The notes beneath the pieces are model-generated. The model worked only from the letters and a program-made list of their open reading frames with translations, did not search any database and was not told the DNA's origin. A stretch of DNA of 64,000 nucleotides, taken from contig NZ_JAHCMU010000015.1 of the NCBI RefSeq assembly GCF_018449435.1, forward strand, positions 1 through 64,000, written 5' to 3'. This stretch comes from Flagellimonas sp. 389. Lineage in GTDB: Bacteria > Bacteroidota > Bacteroidia > Flavobacteriales > Flavobacteriaceae. This document shows positions 16,186 to 25,654 of the stretch, in pieces. The stretch's first letter is position 1. Each line of letters begins with the position of its first letter. The translations under genes and the position numbers were made by a program.

Positions 16186-16722
16186 CTATTGCTCTAGTTT
16201 ATAGATTGTTTTTTGACCATTAAATTCATTGTGGGAAAGTTGTATTCTTTTGTCAGAATCCAATACCAATTTCCATAAACCTTCTTCTTTTTTAAGGGTC
16301 ACATGAAATTTTCCGTATCCTCTTATGCTCAAATCCTTTTCACCTTTTTGTTTTGAACTGAAACGATAATACCCTGTTTGATAAGCAATGTCTTGCGTTT
16401 CATTGACTGCTGTGGATAAAATGACGAATGCAATACCCAAACCACCACCTTGCTGTTTCATATCGTCGATATATCCGCTAAAATTCTCTAAATAATCTTG
16501 ACCTGTTTGAATGTTGTTCTGGTCCAATGTTATTCTCACAATTTCATCGGAATGAATGGACTTCAATTTATCTGAATCTAAATAAGCATAGGACTCCATA
16601 AAAGGAATCCATATCTCTGTTTTTATCGACTCAAGTAATTCCTTTGAGATTGTACGGGGACCGTTTTGTCCATTTATAAGACCTGTGATAAGAAAAAAAA
16701 CAAACAGAACTGAGTACTTCAT
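16186..16722 (-). CDS. secreted protein, SnoaL/DUF4440-like fold suspected
   Basis: A 178-residue protein with a signal peptide (SVLFVFFLITGLINGQ). The mature part looks like a short NTF2/SnoaL-type domain: an N-terminal helix (PFMESYAYLDSDKLKSIHSDEI), central strands, then YGKFHVTLKKEEGLWKLVLDSD, which resembles the end of DUF4440 domains. No catalytic residue can be named. It converges on glmM with an 8-base gap. Confidence 0.7.
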   Translation of the reverse strand: MKYSVLFVFFLITGLINGQNGPRTISKELLESIKTEIWIPFMESYAYLDSDKLKSIHSDEIVRITLDQNNIQTGQDYLENFSGYIDDMKQQGGGLGIAFVILSTAVNETQDIAYQTGYYRFSSKQKGEKDLSIRGYGKFHVTLKKEEGLWKLVLDSDKRIQLSHNEFNGQKTIYKLEQ

Positions 16723-16942
16723 TTTTTTAATTTTTGAATGATTTACTACAATGTAAGGAATCTTTGATTTTTAGAAGCTTAACGTTTAGTGAAAATAGTA
16801 TCTATCCATTGGTTTTTAGGACATGAGTTGGAAGATTTTAAGGAAGAACAAGTTCATATTAGCAAACCGGCCCCAATCGTTATTGACCTAACAATAAGTC
16901 ATTGGAATCATAAAAGTCTTACTATTATAGCTAAAAATAAAA

Positions 16943-17860
16943 CTACTCCGTAACCTTAGATGTTACATTCGGTTGAAATTCTTTTGGAGCTTTACCTCGA
17001 TGTTTCCATCGTTTGTGCGTCCAAAAATAATATTCTGGAGCTTCGTATATCGACTTTTCGGTCTCTCTAATAAAGGCTTCGGAAATATCGTAATCCTTCA
17101 CTTCTTTAGGTCGTTCGGTCAAGACTTTAAATGTTGCTTCATAATGACCACGTTTCACTTTCTTGACTTTAAGATAGACAGGTACAATGTCATGGGCTTT
17201 GCAAAGTTCTTCACCACCAACATGAATGGGTACCAGTATATTCATGAAATTTGCCCAATGCCTTGCCCTTATGACCATAGGAGATTGGTCACTAATGATA
17301 CCAACCGTTATTAAATCTGCTTTTTCTTTTGCATCTTTTATGATTTTCCGGCTTTCGTGAGTCCTTATGAGCGTAGTACCATATTTACTTCTGATATCGC
17401 GCACCAACTTATCAAAATACTTGTTCTGAATTGTTTGGTAAATGGCATATGCTTCGGATTCTACATAGGAATTTAGGGAAAACACCCATTCCCAACTTGC
17501 GTAGTGGGGCATCATGATCATGGTGTTCTTTCCATTTCGCTCTAATTCCTTAAACACTTTAACATTGGAGAAAACATATCGTTTCTGCATTTGTTCGTTG
17601 CTAATGCCCAACGTTTTGATCATCTCTAAAAAAATATCGCAAAGATGTTTATAGAATTTCTTTTCTATCAGTAAACGCTCCGCTTCAGGTTTTTCTGGAA
17701 AAACCAATGCTAAATTACTGCTTACTACTTTTTTACGGTACCCAAAAACATGATACAGTAATTGATAAACAATATCCGAAATAAAATAAAGCACCCTAAA
17801 AGGGAGTCTCGAAATCAACCAGAGAAGCGGATAAACAAGGATAAAAACAACTAATTGCAT
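16943..17860 (-). CDS. lysophospholipid/Kdo2-lipid IVA acyltransferase (LpxL/HtrB family)
   Basis: A 305-residue membrane-associated acyltransferase with an N-terminal hydrophobic anchor (QLVVFILVYPLLWLISRLPF). The family's HxxxxE/D catalytic motif is HYASWEW (about residue 118). Other LpxL-type segments are IGIISDQSPM and EYYFWTHKRWKHR near the C-terminus. It should add a secondary acyl chain to lipid A, or act on the flavobacterial lipids handled by this family. I use the ATG at 17860: the longer frame from 17938 would overlap the divergent rhomboid gene and its promoter. Confidence 0.88.
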   Translation of the reverse strand: MQLVVFILVYPLLWLISRLPFRVLYFISDIVYQLLYHVFGYRKKVVSSNLALVFPEKPEAERLLIEKKFYKHLCDIFLEMIKTLGISNEQMQKRYVFSNVKVFKELERNGKNTMIMMPHYASWEWVFSLNSYVESEAYAIYQTIQNKYFDKLVRDIRSKYGTTLIRTHESRKIIKDAKEKADLITVGIISDQSPMVIRARHWANFMNILVPIHVGGEELCKAHDIVPVYLKVKKVKRGHYEATFKVLTERPKEVKDYDISEAFIRETEKSIYEAPEYYFWTHKRWKHRGKAPKEFQPNVTSKVTE

Positions 17861-17886
17861 ACGTAATTCTTGTGCGCAAATATAGC

Positions 17887-17894
17887 TATATTTG
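17887..17894 (+). promoter_or_regulatory. -7 element of the rhomboid gene promoter
   Basis: TATATTTG, a perfect TAnnTTTG match 20 bases before the ATG, at the same distance as for glmM. A TTG at 17870 is the nearest upstream element, with a shorter spacing than usual. Confidence 0.45.
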
Positions 17895-17913
17895 AACCCA
17901 AACTTGAAAGTGT

Positions 17914-18564
17914 ATGTACAATTTACATGCTGCCACAATAGCCATTATTGCGGCAAATATTCTTGTTTCCCTAAGGGGATTCAGTGATTCTGTTTTTTTT
18001 GACAGATATAAGTTCAGTATAGGCGGAATAAAGGCTGGACAAAAGGAAAGGACCGTAACTTCTGGGTTTTTGCATGTTGATATCTCCCATCTCTTTTTTA
18101 ACATGTTCACGCTTTATTTCTTTGCAAATGTGGTCATTGGTTGGTTTGGTGCTACCAAGTTTTTGATTATTTATTTTATAAGCCTGGTGGGAGGAAGCCT
18201 TTTAGCACTCTTTTTCCATAAAGATGAGCCTTTTTACAGTGCAGTTGGTGCCAGTGGTGCGGTAACAGGAATTTTATACGCAGCTATTTTATTGAATCCT
18301 GATATGCAACTGGGAATCATGTTTATTCCAATTCCATTACCGGCATATGTATTGGGAATAGCTTACCTATTATATTCCATTTATGGTATGAAAAGCAGGT
18401 TGGGAAATATTGGGCACACAGCCCATTTTGGTGGGGCAATCGGAGGTTATGCAGTTACGCTCCTTTTAAAACCAGAGCTATTTGTGACGGATACTTTGAT
18501 TGTGGTACTCTTGGCAATCCCAATATTGATTCTTTTTGTACTGGAAAAGTTGGGAAAAATCTAG
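17914..18564 (+). CDS. rhomboid-family intramembrane serine protease
   Basis: A 216-residue protein with about six membrane segments. The catalytic serine is Ser114 in the GxSG motif AVGASGAVTG. The partner His is His171 in HTAHFGGAIGG. The first loop has the HVDISHLFFNMFTLYFF segment typical of the family. It cleaves transmembrane substrates within or near the bilayer; substrates are unknown. Its stop shares the palindrome CTAG with the stop of the convergent TlpA-like gene. Confidence 0.92.
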   Translation: MYNLHAATIAIIAANILVSLRGFSDSVFFDRYKFSIGGIKAGQKERTVTSGFLHVDISHLFFNMFTLYFFANVVIGWFGATKFLIIYFISLVGGSLLALFFHKDEPFYSAVGASGAVTGILYAAILLNPDMQLGIMFIPIPLPAYVLGIAYLLYSIYGMKSRLGNIGHTAHFGGAIGGYAVTLLLKPELFVTDTLIVVLLAIPILILFVLEKLGKI

Positions 18565-19670
18565 TTAAGCAGTTCAGCCACTTTCTGTTCCAATGCTGGG
18601 CCTCTCAGGTCTTTGGCCACAATTACACCATTTTCATCAATTAAAAAAGCTGCAGGAATCGCATTGATATTGTACAATTGGGCTACTGGGTCCTGAAACC
18701 TTTTTAAATTGGAGATGTGGTTCCATGCCAATCCATCGTTCTCGATGGCTTTTGTCCAGTCTTCTGCGCGGGCATCCAAAGAAACACCAATTACATTTAG
18801 GCCTTTCTCATGATATTTGTTATAGACGGAAACAATATTTGGATTTTCGGCTCGACACGGGCGGCACCAAGCTGCCCAAAAATCTATGAGTGTCAGCTTA
18901 CCTTTAACATCGCTTAGTGCCAGTAGCTCTCCATTTGGTGTTGGAGCTGAAAATTCAGGAGCTATACCTCCTATATCAGTAGCTTTTTGCTTTTCCAATT
19001 GCTCTTTTAATTGCTCGCCGGGCTCCGATTGCTTCATCTCTGGCGTAAGCGCTTCGTACATACCTTTGATTTCATCGTTTGGTACGCTTTTGTTCATCAT
19101 AAGATTCCCTATAATCAATACAGATATCAAGGCATTCGGATTTTCCTTGGCGAAGTCAACATTAAAGGTTTTTACCTCATCTTGAAATTCTATGTATTCT
19201 TCTCTTAATGAAGTTACGGTTGCCGAGTCCTGCTTTTGGGCTGCAGTACGCATATCGTTCTGCATAGACCTTGCTCTTTCTGAAAGTTTTCTCGATTCGG
19301 TCAAAAAGTTCATAAAGAGCTCATTCTGTTGTGTACCCTTAAGTTTTGCATAATTCATACTATCCTTCTGAAACTTTAACTCAATAGCACCATTCTCCAG
19401 TACAAATGGAATATTGCCCCTGTTTTCTTCAACAAAAACATAATAGAGCATAGGTTTTTCTTGTGAACCTGTAAAAGTGAAAGCTCCATTCTCTACCGTA
19501 GTAGTATCTATATCGACCAATTGGTTAAGGGAATCCGTGGTTTTTAGGTACACTTGGGTGCCATTTTCCAATTCTCCTGTAACAGTAGCTTTTAAGGTAT
19601 ATCCTTCCGGTTTTGAATTACATGATGCCAAGACGATGATTACTGTGGCAATAGCAAGTATTCTTCTCAT
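18561..19670 (-). CDS. TlpA-like thiol-disulfide oxidoreductase lipoprotein (DUF4369 N-terminus)
   Basis: A 369-residue lipoprotein (lipobox Cys17, VLASCNSKPEG). The N-terminal domain (about 25-130, YTLKATVTGELENGTQVYL) fits DUF4369, a helical linker follows, and the C-terminal thioredoxin-fold domain (about 230-369) has the active site WAAWCRPCRAENP and cis-Pro segment INAIPAAFLID. Such periplasmic proteins reduce disulfides, for example in cytochrome maturation or redox stress. It is convergent with the rhomboid gene, and the two stop codons overlap. Confidence 0.92.
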   Translation of the reverse strand: MRRILAIATVIIVLASCNSKPEGYTLKATVTGELENGTQVYLKTTDSLNQLVDIDTTTVENGAFTFTGSQEKPMLYYVFVEENRGNIPFVLENGAIELKFQKDSMNYAKLKGTQQNELFMNFLTESRKLSERARSMQNDMRTAAQKQDSATVTSLREEYIEFQDEVKTFNVDFAKENPNALISVLIIGNLMMNKSVPNDEIKGMYEALTPEMKQSEPGEQLKEQLEKQKATDIGGIAPEFSAPTPNGELLALSDVKGKLTLIDFWAAWCRPCRAENPNIVSVYNKYHEKGLNVIGVSLDARAEDWTKAIENDGLAWNHISNLKRFQDPVAQLYNINAIPAAFLIDENGVIVAKDLRGPALEQKVAELLN

Positions 19671-19810
19671 TTTTTTGATTTTAAGTTGCGAAGGTATTCA
19701 TTCCTTATCGTATATAAAAACCTTCTTTTTTAATGATTGTAGCTAACCATGGCTCCATTTTAGGATATTCAATAAAAAAACAAAGATTCCTGACTAATTG
19801 GAATATTTAA

Positions 19811-19845
19811 GACCCAAGACCCAAGACCAAACACCAAAGACCCAA
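19811..19845. repeat. 7-base tandem repeat, five units
   Basis: Units GACCCAA, GACCCAA, GACCAAA, CACCAAA and GACCCAA in a row, in the gap between the TlpA-like gene and the barrel-protein gene. Confidence 0.8.
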
Positions 19846-19904
19846 GAGAATCTGATTTCTAGGTTCTTTCAGCGAAGCGGTCTTGGCTCTTCTATCTTGT
19901 AAGT

Positions 19905-20399
19905 CTAAAACTGATATCGTATGCCAAGTGCAATATCAAAATCAAAATTATCATTAAAACCATCGTAACCTAAAATCCCAATTTCTGGTCTAAAATCCAA
20001 TGAAAGAAGCAGTGGAATGTCAAAGTCGTACTCTACACCAAGAACCCCGGCCGCAAATACAAAAAGGCCATCATTGTCTTCACCATCTGGTTCAGGTTCA
20101 AATTCAACACTTCCCAATCCACCACCAAAACCGTAGTACCAATTAAAATTTCCCTCAATTTGATGCACCCATTGGTAAGTCCCAGAGAGTTTAAATGCAT
20201 CAAATCGTCTACTATCTCGCCAGCCTAAATTGAATTCGGCACGGTTGTAACGACCAATTGATTTTTGATAGGAAATTTCTGCGCCAAACCCATCGCTATC
20301 GCCTAAACGCAACCCTACGGTATGGTCAGAAATGTCCTGCGCACTGACAATAAATGTCCCAAATACGAAAAGACAGGTAAATAATGCGGTAATCTTCAT
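19905..20399 (-). CDS. small outer-membrane beta-barrel protein
   Basis: A 164-residue protein with a signal peptide (LFVFGTFIVSAQ) and alternating aromatic/hydrophobic strands (YQWVHQIEGNFNWYYGFGGG, IALGIRYQF). It ends in a C-terminal Phe, which is typical of barrel insertion signals. It is most likely an eight-stranded porin-like or structural protein. No ligand can be inferred. Confidence 0.75.
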   Translation of the reverse strand: MKITALFTCLFVFGTFIVSAQDISDHTVGLRLGDSDGFGAEISYQKSIGRYNRAEFNLGWRDSRRFDAFKLSGTYQWVHQIEGNFNWYYGFGGGLGSVEFEPEPDGEDNDGLFVFAAGVLGVEYDFDIPLLLSLDFRPEIGILGYDGFNDNFDFDIALGIRYQF

Positions 20400-20490
20400 A
20401 AGTTTCTCTTTTAGTTAAAAAATTTAAAGATAGCTTTGTAAAGCTTTCTGACCAATACAACTGAATTAGGTAACAAAAAATTGTTCCAGA

Positions 20491-23403
20491 TTGGATAAAT
20501 TATCTTTAACCCAACTATCTAAAAAGCTCCAAGGAGAATTATTCAGCGATGACCTAAGTAGGGCATTGTACGCTACTGATGCCTCTGTATATCGAAAAAA
20601 ACCATTGGCGGTTGCATACCCCAAGAACATAGAAGATATAAAAACACTTATAACTTTTGCCGGTAATCATACTATTGGATTGATTCCTAGGACTGCGGGC
20701 ACATCTCTTGCGGGCCAATGTGTGGGCGATGGTATTATAGTGGATGTTTCAAAACATTTTACGGATATCTTGCATTTAGATGAAGAAAAGAAACAAGTCT
20801 GCGTGCAACCAGGGGTGGTGCGTGACGAACTCAATCAATATTTAAAACCTTACGGTCTTTTTTTTGGACCAAACACGTCAACCTCTAATAGGTGTATGAT
20901 AGGAGGGATGGTCGGTAACAATTCTTCTGGAACTACATCTATTCAATATGGCGTAACTAGAGATAAGGTCGTAGCCATGAACTGTGTATTATCCGATGGA
21001 AGTGAAGCTTTTTTTTCGGATGTGGCTAAGAACGAATACGAGAACAAGAAAAAAGAGGATTCTCTTGAAGGTAAGTTATACGCATTTATTGAAACGGAAC
21101 TTTCCAATAAGAAAATACAAGAAAACATAGCAACAGAATTTCCTAAACCAAGTATTCATCGTAGAAATACCGGCTATGCCATAGATGAGCTCTTAAAAAA
21201 TCGTGTTTTTGGAAATACTGGGGAAGATTTCAATCTATGCAAGTTGCTTTCAGGAAGCGAAGGTACTTTAGCGTTTACGACAGAAATCACCTTGCAATTG
21301 GATGAACTTCCCCCTTCGTTGTCTGCTATGGTCGCAACTCATTACCATACTCTTGAAGATTGTTTGAGCGATGTTGCCCCAGTAATGCAGCATAATTTGC
21401 ATACCTGTGAAATGATGGACAGGGTAATTTTGGACTGTACCAAGAATAACCGTTCCCAATTGGCAAATCGTTTTTTTGTGAGTGGCGATCCAGCTGCAAT
21501 ATTGATGTTAGAAGTAAAGGCCGATACAGAAGATAAACTAAAAGCCCAACTTGAAGATTTGCTGAGAACTATAGAAAGTTCTGGGCTGAGTTATGCGAGC
21601 CCTGTTTTGATCGGAGACGAAATCAACAAGGCCATAGAACTCCGCAAGGCAGGTTTGGGGTTGTTGGGGAATATGGTAGGCGATAGGAAAGCGGTTGCCT
21701 GTATTGAGGATACTGCGGTTGCCTTGGAAGATTTAAAAAACTTTATTGGTGACTTTACGCAAATCATGAAGGATTATGGCCAAGATGCTGTGTATTATGC
21801 TCATGCCGGCGCTGGGGAACTGCATTTGCGCCCCATCCTTAATCTAAAAAAGTCCGAAGATGTAGTACTTTTTCGTTCAATTACTACAGATGTGGCAAAG
21901 CTGACCAAAAAATATAAAGGTAGTTTTAGCGGTGAGCATGGCGACGGAATTGTAAGAGCAGAATTTATACCGTTGATGATAGGAGCGGCCAATTACGAAC
22001 TGCTAAAGCGTATAAAATCTGCTTTTGACCCACTGAACATTTTCAATCCCGGTAAAATTGTGGATGCTTTCCCAATGGATGAATCCTTGCGTTATGACAT
22101 TGACAGAAAAGAGCCTGTCATTAAAACGTTGATGAATTTTTCAGATAATGAAGGGATTTTAAAAGCAGCGGAAAAATGCAATGGTAGTGGAGATTGTCGT
22201 AAAAGCCACGATATGTCCGGGGCTATGTGTCCTAGCTATCATGCGACCAAAAATGAAAAGGATACCACAAGGGGAAGGGCAAACGCATTACGTGAATTTT
22301 TGACCAACTCCGAAAAGCCAAACCGGTTTGACCAAAAAGAGTTAAAGGAAGTTTTTGATCTCTGCCTTAGCTGCAAGGCCTGTTCAAGTGAGTGCCCCAG
22401 CAATGTGGATGTAGCAACGTTAAAGGCCGAATTTTTGTACCAATATCAAGAATCCAATGGCTATCCTTTGCGAAGCAAGCTTTTTGCCTACAATACCAAA
22501 TTCAATGCGATGGGGAGTAAATTTCCGGCGTTGACCAATGCAGTTTATAAATCCAGTATTCTGGGAGGGTTGCTGAAAAAAACTTCAGGAGTGGCCAGTG
22601 AACGTAGCTTTCCAAAGGTTCATCAGTTCAATTTTGAAAGGTATTTGAAGAAGCAGAAAAAAGCGAACACGCAGACCTTAAAGAAAGTAGTGCTGTATAT
22701 TGATGAATTTACAAAATACTTGGATGTTCAAGTAGGTAAAGATGCCATTGAGCTACTTTGCAAGCTAGGCTATGATGTACAGTTATTTTATGTGGAAAGT
22801 GGACGCACGTACCTATCAAAAGGATTCTTAAAGCAAGCGAAGTCCTTGGTGAAAAACAATATGGTCAAACTTAAAGAAATTGTTCAGCAAGATATACCGA
22901 TCGTTGGCCTGGAACCTTCCGCTATTTTATCCTTTAGGGATGAATACAAAAGACTGCATAACGACACGGAACTAGTAAATAAGTTGGCTTCTAAATCCTT
23001 TCTTATTGAAGAATTTCTTGCTAAAGAGATTAAAAAAAGAGTTTTTGGTCCCAACAGATTTACTGAAGAAGAAAGAGTGGTGAAAATCCATAATCACTGT
23101 CATCAAAAAGCTTTATCCGACCAAAAAGTGACTTTTGATGTGCTTAATCTTCCCAAAAATTATAAAGTTTCCATTATTCCTTCCGGCTGTTGCGGTATGG
23201 CCGGTTCTTTTGGGTATGAAAAGGAACACTATGAAGTAAGTATGCAGGTTGGTGAGCTCAAGTTGTTCCCATCGGTAAGGAAGAGTCCTGCGGAGACTAT
23301 AATAGCGGCCAATGGCACAAGCTGTAGGCATCAAATAAAAGATGGGACGAAAAGGGTAGCACAGCATCCAGTATCAATCTTGCGTCAAGCCTTGATTGTC
23401 TAG
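20491..23403 (+). CDS. FAD-linked oxidase / Fe-S dehydrogenase fusion (D-lactate or D-2-hydroxyacid type)
   Basis: A 970-residue flavin enzyme. The FAD_binding_4 domain (about 30-180) includes PRTAGTSLAGQCVG and MVGNNSSGTTS. A C-terminal flavin-oxidase cap ends at FSGEHGDGIVRAEF and FNPGKIVDAFP. The 4Fe-4S region has Cys pairs CNGSGDCRKS and CLSCKACSSECPSN. A CCG-domain region has HNHCHQKAL and PSGCCGMAGSFGYE. Fusions of this type oxidise D-lactate, D-2-hydroxyglutarate or glycolate and pass electrons to quinone. No ATG lies near the start: TTG at 20491 is the first usable codon after an in-frame stop and agrees with the family N-terminus. Its last 30 bases overlap the convergent phosphoesterase gene. 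Confidence 0.92.
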   Translation: MDKLSLTQLSKKLQGELFSDDLSRALYATDASVYRKKPLAVAYPKNIEDIKTLITFAGNHTIGLIPRTAGTSLAGQCVGDGIIVDVSKHFTDILHLDEEKKQVCVQPGVVRDELNQYLKPYGLFFGPNTSTSNRCMIGGMVGNNSSGTTSIQYGVTRDKVVAMNCVLSDGSEAFFSDVAKNEYENKKKEDSLEGKLYAFIETELSNKKIQENIATEFPKPSIHRRNTGYAIDELLKNRVFGNTGEDFNLCKLLSGSEGTLAFTTEITLQLDELPPSLSAMVATHYHTLEDCLSDVAPVMQHNLHTCEMMDRVILDCTKNNRSQLANRFFVSGDPAAILMLEVKADTEDKLKAQLEDLLRTIESSGLSYASPVLIGDEINKAIELRKAGLGLLGNMVGDRKAVACIEDTAVALEDLKNFIGDFTQIMKDYGQDAVYYAHAGAGELHLRPILNLKKSEDVVLFRSITTDVAKLTKKYKGSFSGEHGDGIVRAEFIPLMIGAANYELLKRIKSAFDPLNIFNPGKIVDAFPMDESLRYDIDRKEPVIKTLMNFSDNEGILKAAEKCNGSGDCRKSHDMSGAMCPSYHATKNEKDTTRGRANALREFLTNSEKPNRFDQKELKEVFDLCLSCKACSSECPSNVDVATLKAEFLYQYQESNGYPLRSKLFAYNTKFNAMGSKFPALTNAVYKSSILGGLLKKTSGVASERSFPKVHQFNFERYLKKQKKANTQTLKKVVLYIDEFTKYLDVQVGKDAIELLCKLGYDVQLFYVESGRTYLSKGFLKQAKSLVKNNMVKLKEIVQQDIPIVGLEPSAILSFRDEYKRLHNDTELVNKLASKSFLIEEFLAKEIKKRVFGPNRFTEEERVVKIHNHCHQKALSDQKVTFDVLNLPKNYKVSIIPSGCCGMAGSFGYEKEHYEVSMQVGELKLFPSVRKSPAETIIAANGTSCRHQIKDGTKRVAQHPVSILRQALIV

Positions 23404-24402
23404 AGGTTTGGTGTCTTGCTCTCCAAGGTCTATAGTTTCATTATTATCAGACGCTATCGTTTCTATAATATCTTTTCCAATATGTTCTATAATATCGTTG
23501 GGTTCTATTTCTTTTGAAACCACCTCCTTGTCCGTAATGGAAGCGATCAATTCGTTCATGTCCATTTCTTTAAGATCTTCATCAACAAAAAATGGTGATA
23601 GTTTGTCATGGTTGTAATAGTATATCCTCCAACGTTTGAACGAGTATTCCAGTGCTGTAAGGTTTTCTACCCAATCCCCTGAATTTAAGTAGGTACAACT
23701 ACCATATTTGTTCTCGTACCGTTCTTTTTTTGGCTGATGTATGTGTCCGCAAATAACATAATCATAATCATTTTCAATAGCGAGGTCGGCTGCGGTAGTT
23801 TCAAAGTTATTGATATACTTGATAGCTCCCTTTACGCTATTTTTAATACGCTTGGACAGTGAGTACCGTTCGCGTCCCATTTTTGCCAAACACCAGTTGA
23901 TGAAGCTATTGATAAGAATAAGCAAGTCATAACCATACCCACCCAATTTGGCCAACCATTTGGCATTCTGGATAGATACATCGAAGACATCGCCATGAAA
24001 AATCCACGCTTTTTTACCATCTAAATTGAGCACAAGTTTATTGGAAATTTTAAAATTGCCCATTGAAGTATCACTAAACTTACGGAGCATTTCATCATGA
24101 TTGCCAGTGATATAGTAAACTTCTGTACCCTTAGAAGCCATTCCAATAATCTTTTTGAGCACCTTTAAATGCGAAGCTGGAAAGTATCGTTTGCTAAACT
24201 GCCAAATATCTATGATATCACCATTTAAAATAAGCCTCTTTGGCTGGATACTGTTTAAATATGCAATGAGTTCGTCGGCATGGCAACCGTACGTACCTAA
24301 ATGAACATCCGAAATTACGGCTACTTCAATCTTTCTTTTTTTCAACAGTTTCGGTTTGTATGCAAAATAAAGGTGTAGGAATAAACTTAAAATCAAATTC
24401 AA
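23374..24402 (-). CDS. metallophosphoesterase, UDP-2,3-diacylglucosamine diphosphatase-like
   Basis: A 342-residue calcineurin-like phosphoesterase. Metal motifs appear in order: VISDVHLG, LNGDIIDIW, ITGNHDEM and VICGHIHQPK. A hydrophobic or basic N-terminus (about 1-20) suggests membrane association. Relatives include LpxH-like enzymes that cut UDP-2,3-diacylglucosamine in lipid A synthesis; flavobacterial members of this length are usually annotated that way, but other phosphoesterase roles are possible. The acidic C-terminal tail (about 285-342) is extra relative to LpxH. Confidence 0.85.
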   Translation of the reverse strand: MNLILSLFLHLYFAYKPKLLKKRKIEVAVISDVHLGTYGCHADELIAYLNSIQPKRLILNGDIIDIWQFSKRYFPASHLKVLKKIIGMASKGTEVYYITGNHDEMLRKFSDTSMGNFKISNKLVLNLDGKKAWIFHGDVFDVSIQNAKWLAKLGGYGYDLLILINSFINWCLAKMGRERYSLSKRIKNSVKGAIKYINNFETTAADLAIENDYDYVICGHIHQPKKERYENKYGSCTYLNSGDWVENLTALEYSFKRWRIYYYNHDKLSPFFVDEDLKEMDMNELIASITDKEVVSKEIEPNDIIEHIGKDIIETIASDNNETIDLGEQDTKPLDNQGLTQD

Positions 24403-24485
24403 ATCAATAATTTATCAGTATATCGTTAAAAAAACATCAACAACGCTATCAAGATGTTACATAAACATTAACTGGCAAGCTAGTT

Positions 24486-24515
24486 TTTGAAAATGAGTTA
24501 GAACATCTACCTTTG
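24486..24515 (+). promoter_or_regulatory. promoter of aroC
   Basis: TTTG at 24486-24489, an 18-base spacer, then TACCTTTG at 24508-24515, a full match to the Bacteroidota consensus. The aroC ATG follows 23 bases later. Confidence 0.65.
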
Positions 24516-24538
24516 AGGCTTACCCAATTTATAAGTAC

Positions 24539-25603
24539 ATGGCGGGAAATACTTTTGGACAACTTTTTAAGCTCACTTCTTTTGGAGAGTCGCATGGAAG
24601 GGCAATAGGTGGGGTGATAGATGGTTGCCCTGCGGGAATAGTTTTGGATTTGGAAAAAATTCAGCTTGAACTCAACAGACGTAAACCTGGACAATCTGCA
24701 ATAGTGACCCAGCGAAAAGAACCGGATACCGTAGAGATCTATTCGGGTCTGTTTGAAGGGAAGACGACCGGTACGCCCATAGGGTTTGCTATCCATAATA
24801 CCAATCAGAAGTCAAAAGATTATTCCCATATCAAGGATTCCTATCGGCCATCCCATGCAGATTATGTTTACGACCAAAAATATGGTTTTAGGGATTACCG
24901 TGGAGGTGGTAGAAGTTCGGCAAGGGAAACTGCAAGTAGGGTAGTGGCAGGAGCTATCGCAAAACAGTTTCTTGAAAACATAAAAATCAATGCTTTCGTA
25001 TCCCAAGTAGGTGAAATAAAGCTGCAAAAAGAATACCAACAGCTCGATTTCTCAAAAATCGAATCAAATGCCGTACGCTGTCCGGATTTGGAAATGGCTG
25101 AAAAGATGGAAGAATACATCAAATCCATTAAAAAGCAAGGCGATACCATTGGTGGGGTTATTACCTGTGTCATTCAAAATGTACCGATTGGTCTTGGAGA
25201 ACCTGTCTTTGATAAACTGCATGCAGAACTGGGCAAGGCCATGCTGTCCATAAACGCCGTTAAGGGTTTTGAATATGGTAGTGGTTTTGAAGGTGTGCTC
25301 ATGAAAGGCAGCGAGCACAATGATCAATTTAATGAAGACGGAACCACGTCGACAAACCGAAGCGGAGGTGTTCAAGGCGGTATAAGCAACGGTATGGATA
25401 TCTATTTTAATATAGCATTCAAACCAGTGGCCACAGTGCTTCAATCTTACGAAACCATCAACAAAGAGGGTGAAAAAGTTATGACCCAAGGCAAGGGAAG
25501 GCATGACCCATGTGTTGTTCCAAGGGCCGTGCCAATAGTCGAAGCTATGGCAGCAATGGTATTGGCAGATTATACACTTTTGGCACGCACTAATAAAATA
25601 TAA
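24539..25603 (+). CDS. aroC: chorismate synthase
   Basis: A 354-residue enzyme with all family signatures: [18 protein letters not shown] near the start, the FMN-contacting RPSHADY and [15 protein letters not shown] region, and [18 protein letters not shown] near the C-terminus. It converts 5-enolpyruvylshikimate-3-phosphate to chorismate, the last common step of aromatic amino-acid synthesis, and needs reduced FMN. It has its own promoter and is followed 51 bases later by a symporter gene. Confidence 0.97.
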   Translation: MAGNTFGQLFKLTSFGESHGRAIGGVIDGCPAGIVLDLEKIQLELNRRKPGQSAIVTQRKEPDTVEIYSGLFEGKTTGTPIGFAIHNTNQKSKDYSHIKDSYRPSHADYVYDQKYGFRDYRGGGRSSARETASRVVAGAIAKQFLENIKINAFVSQVGEIKLQKEYQQLDFSKIESNAVRCPDLEMAEKMEEYIKSIKKQGDTIGGVITCVIQNVPIGLGEPVFDKLHAELGKAMLSINAVKGFEYGSGFEGVLMKGSEHNDQFNEDGTTSTNRSGGVQGGISNGMDIYFNIAFKPVATVLQSYETINKEGEKVMTQGKGRHDPCVVPRAVPIVEAMAAMVLADYTLLARTNKI

Positions 25604-25654
25604 TGGTCAGGTAAGGGTTTTTCCAATCAAAATAGTATCTTACTTTCCTAAAAT

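Noticed and set aside
16789-16953. A 54-codon frame starting with GTG between 16743 and the acyltransferase gene end.
   Set aside because: It has no ATG, no promoter, and overlaps the end of the convergent gene; the composition gives no support.
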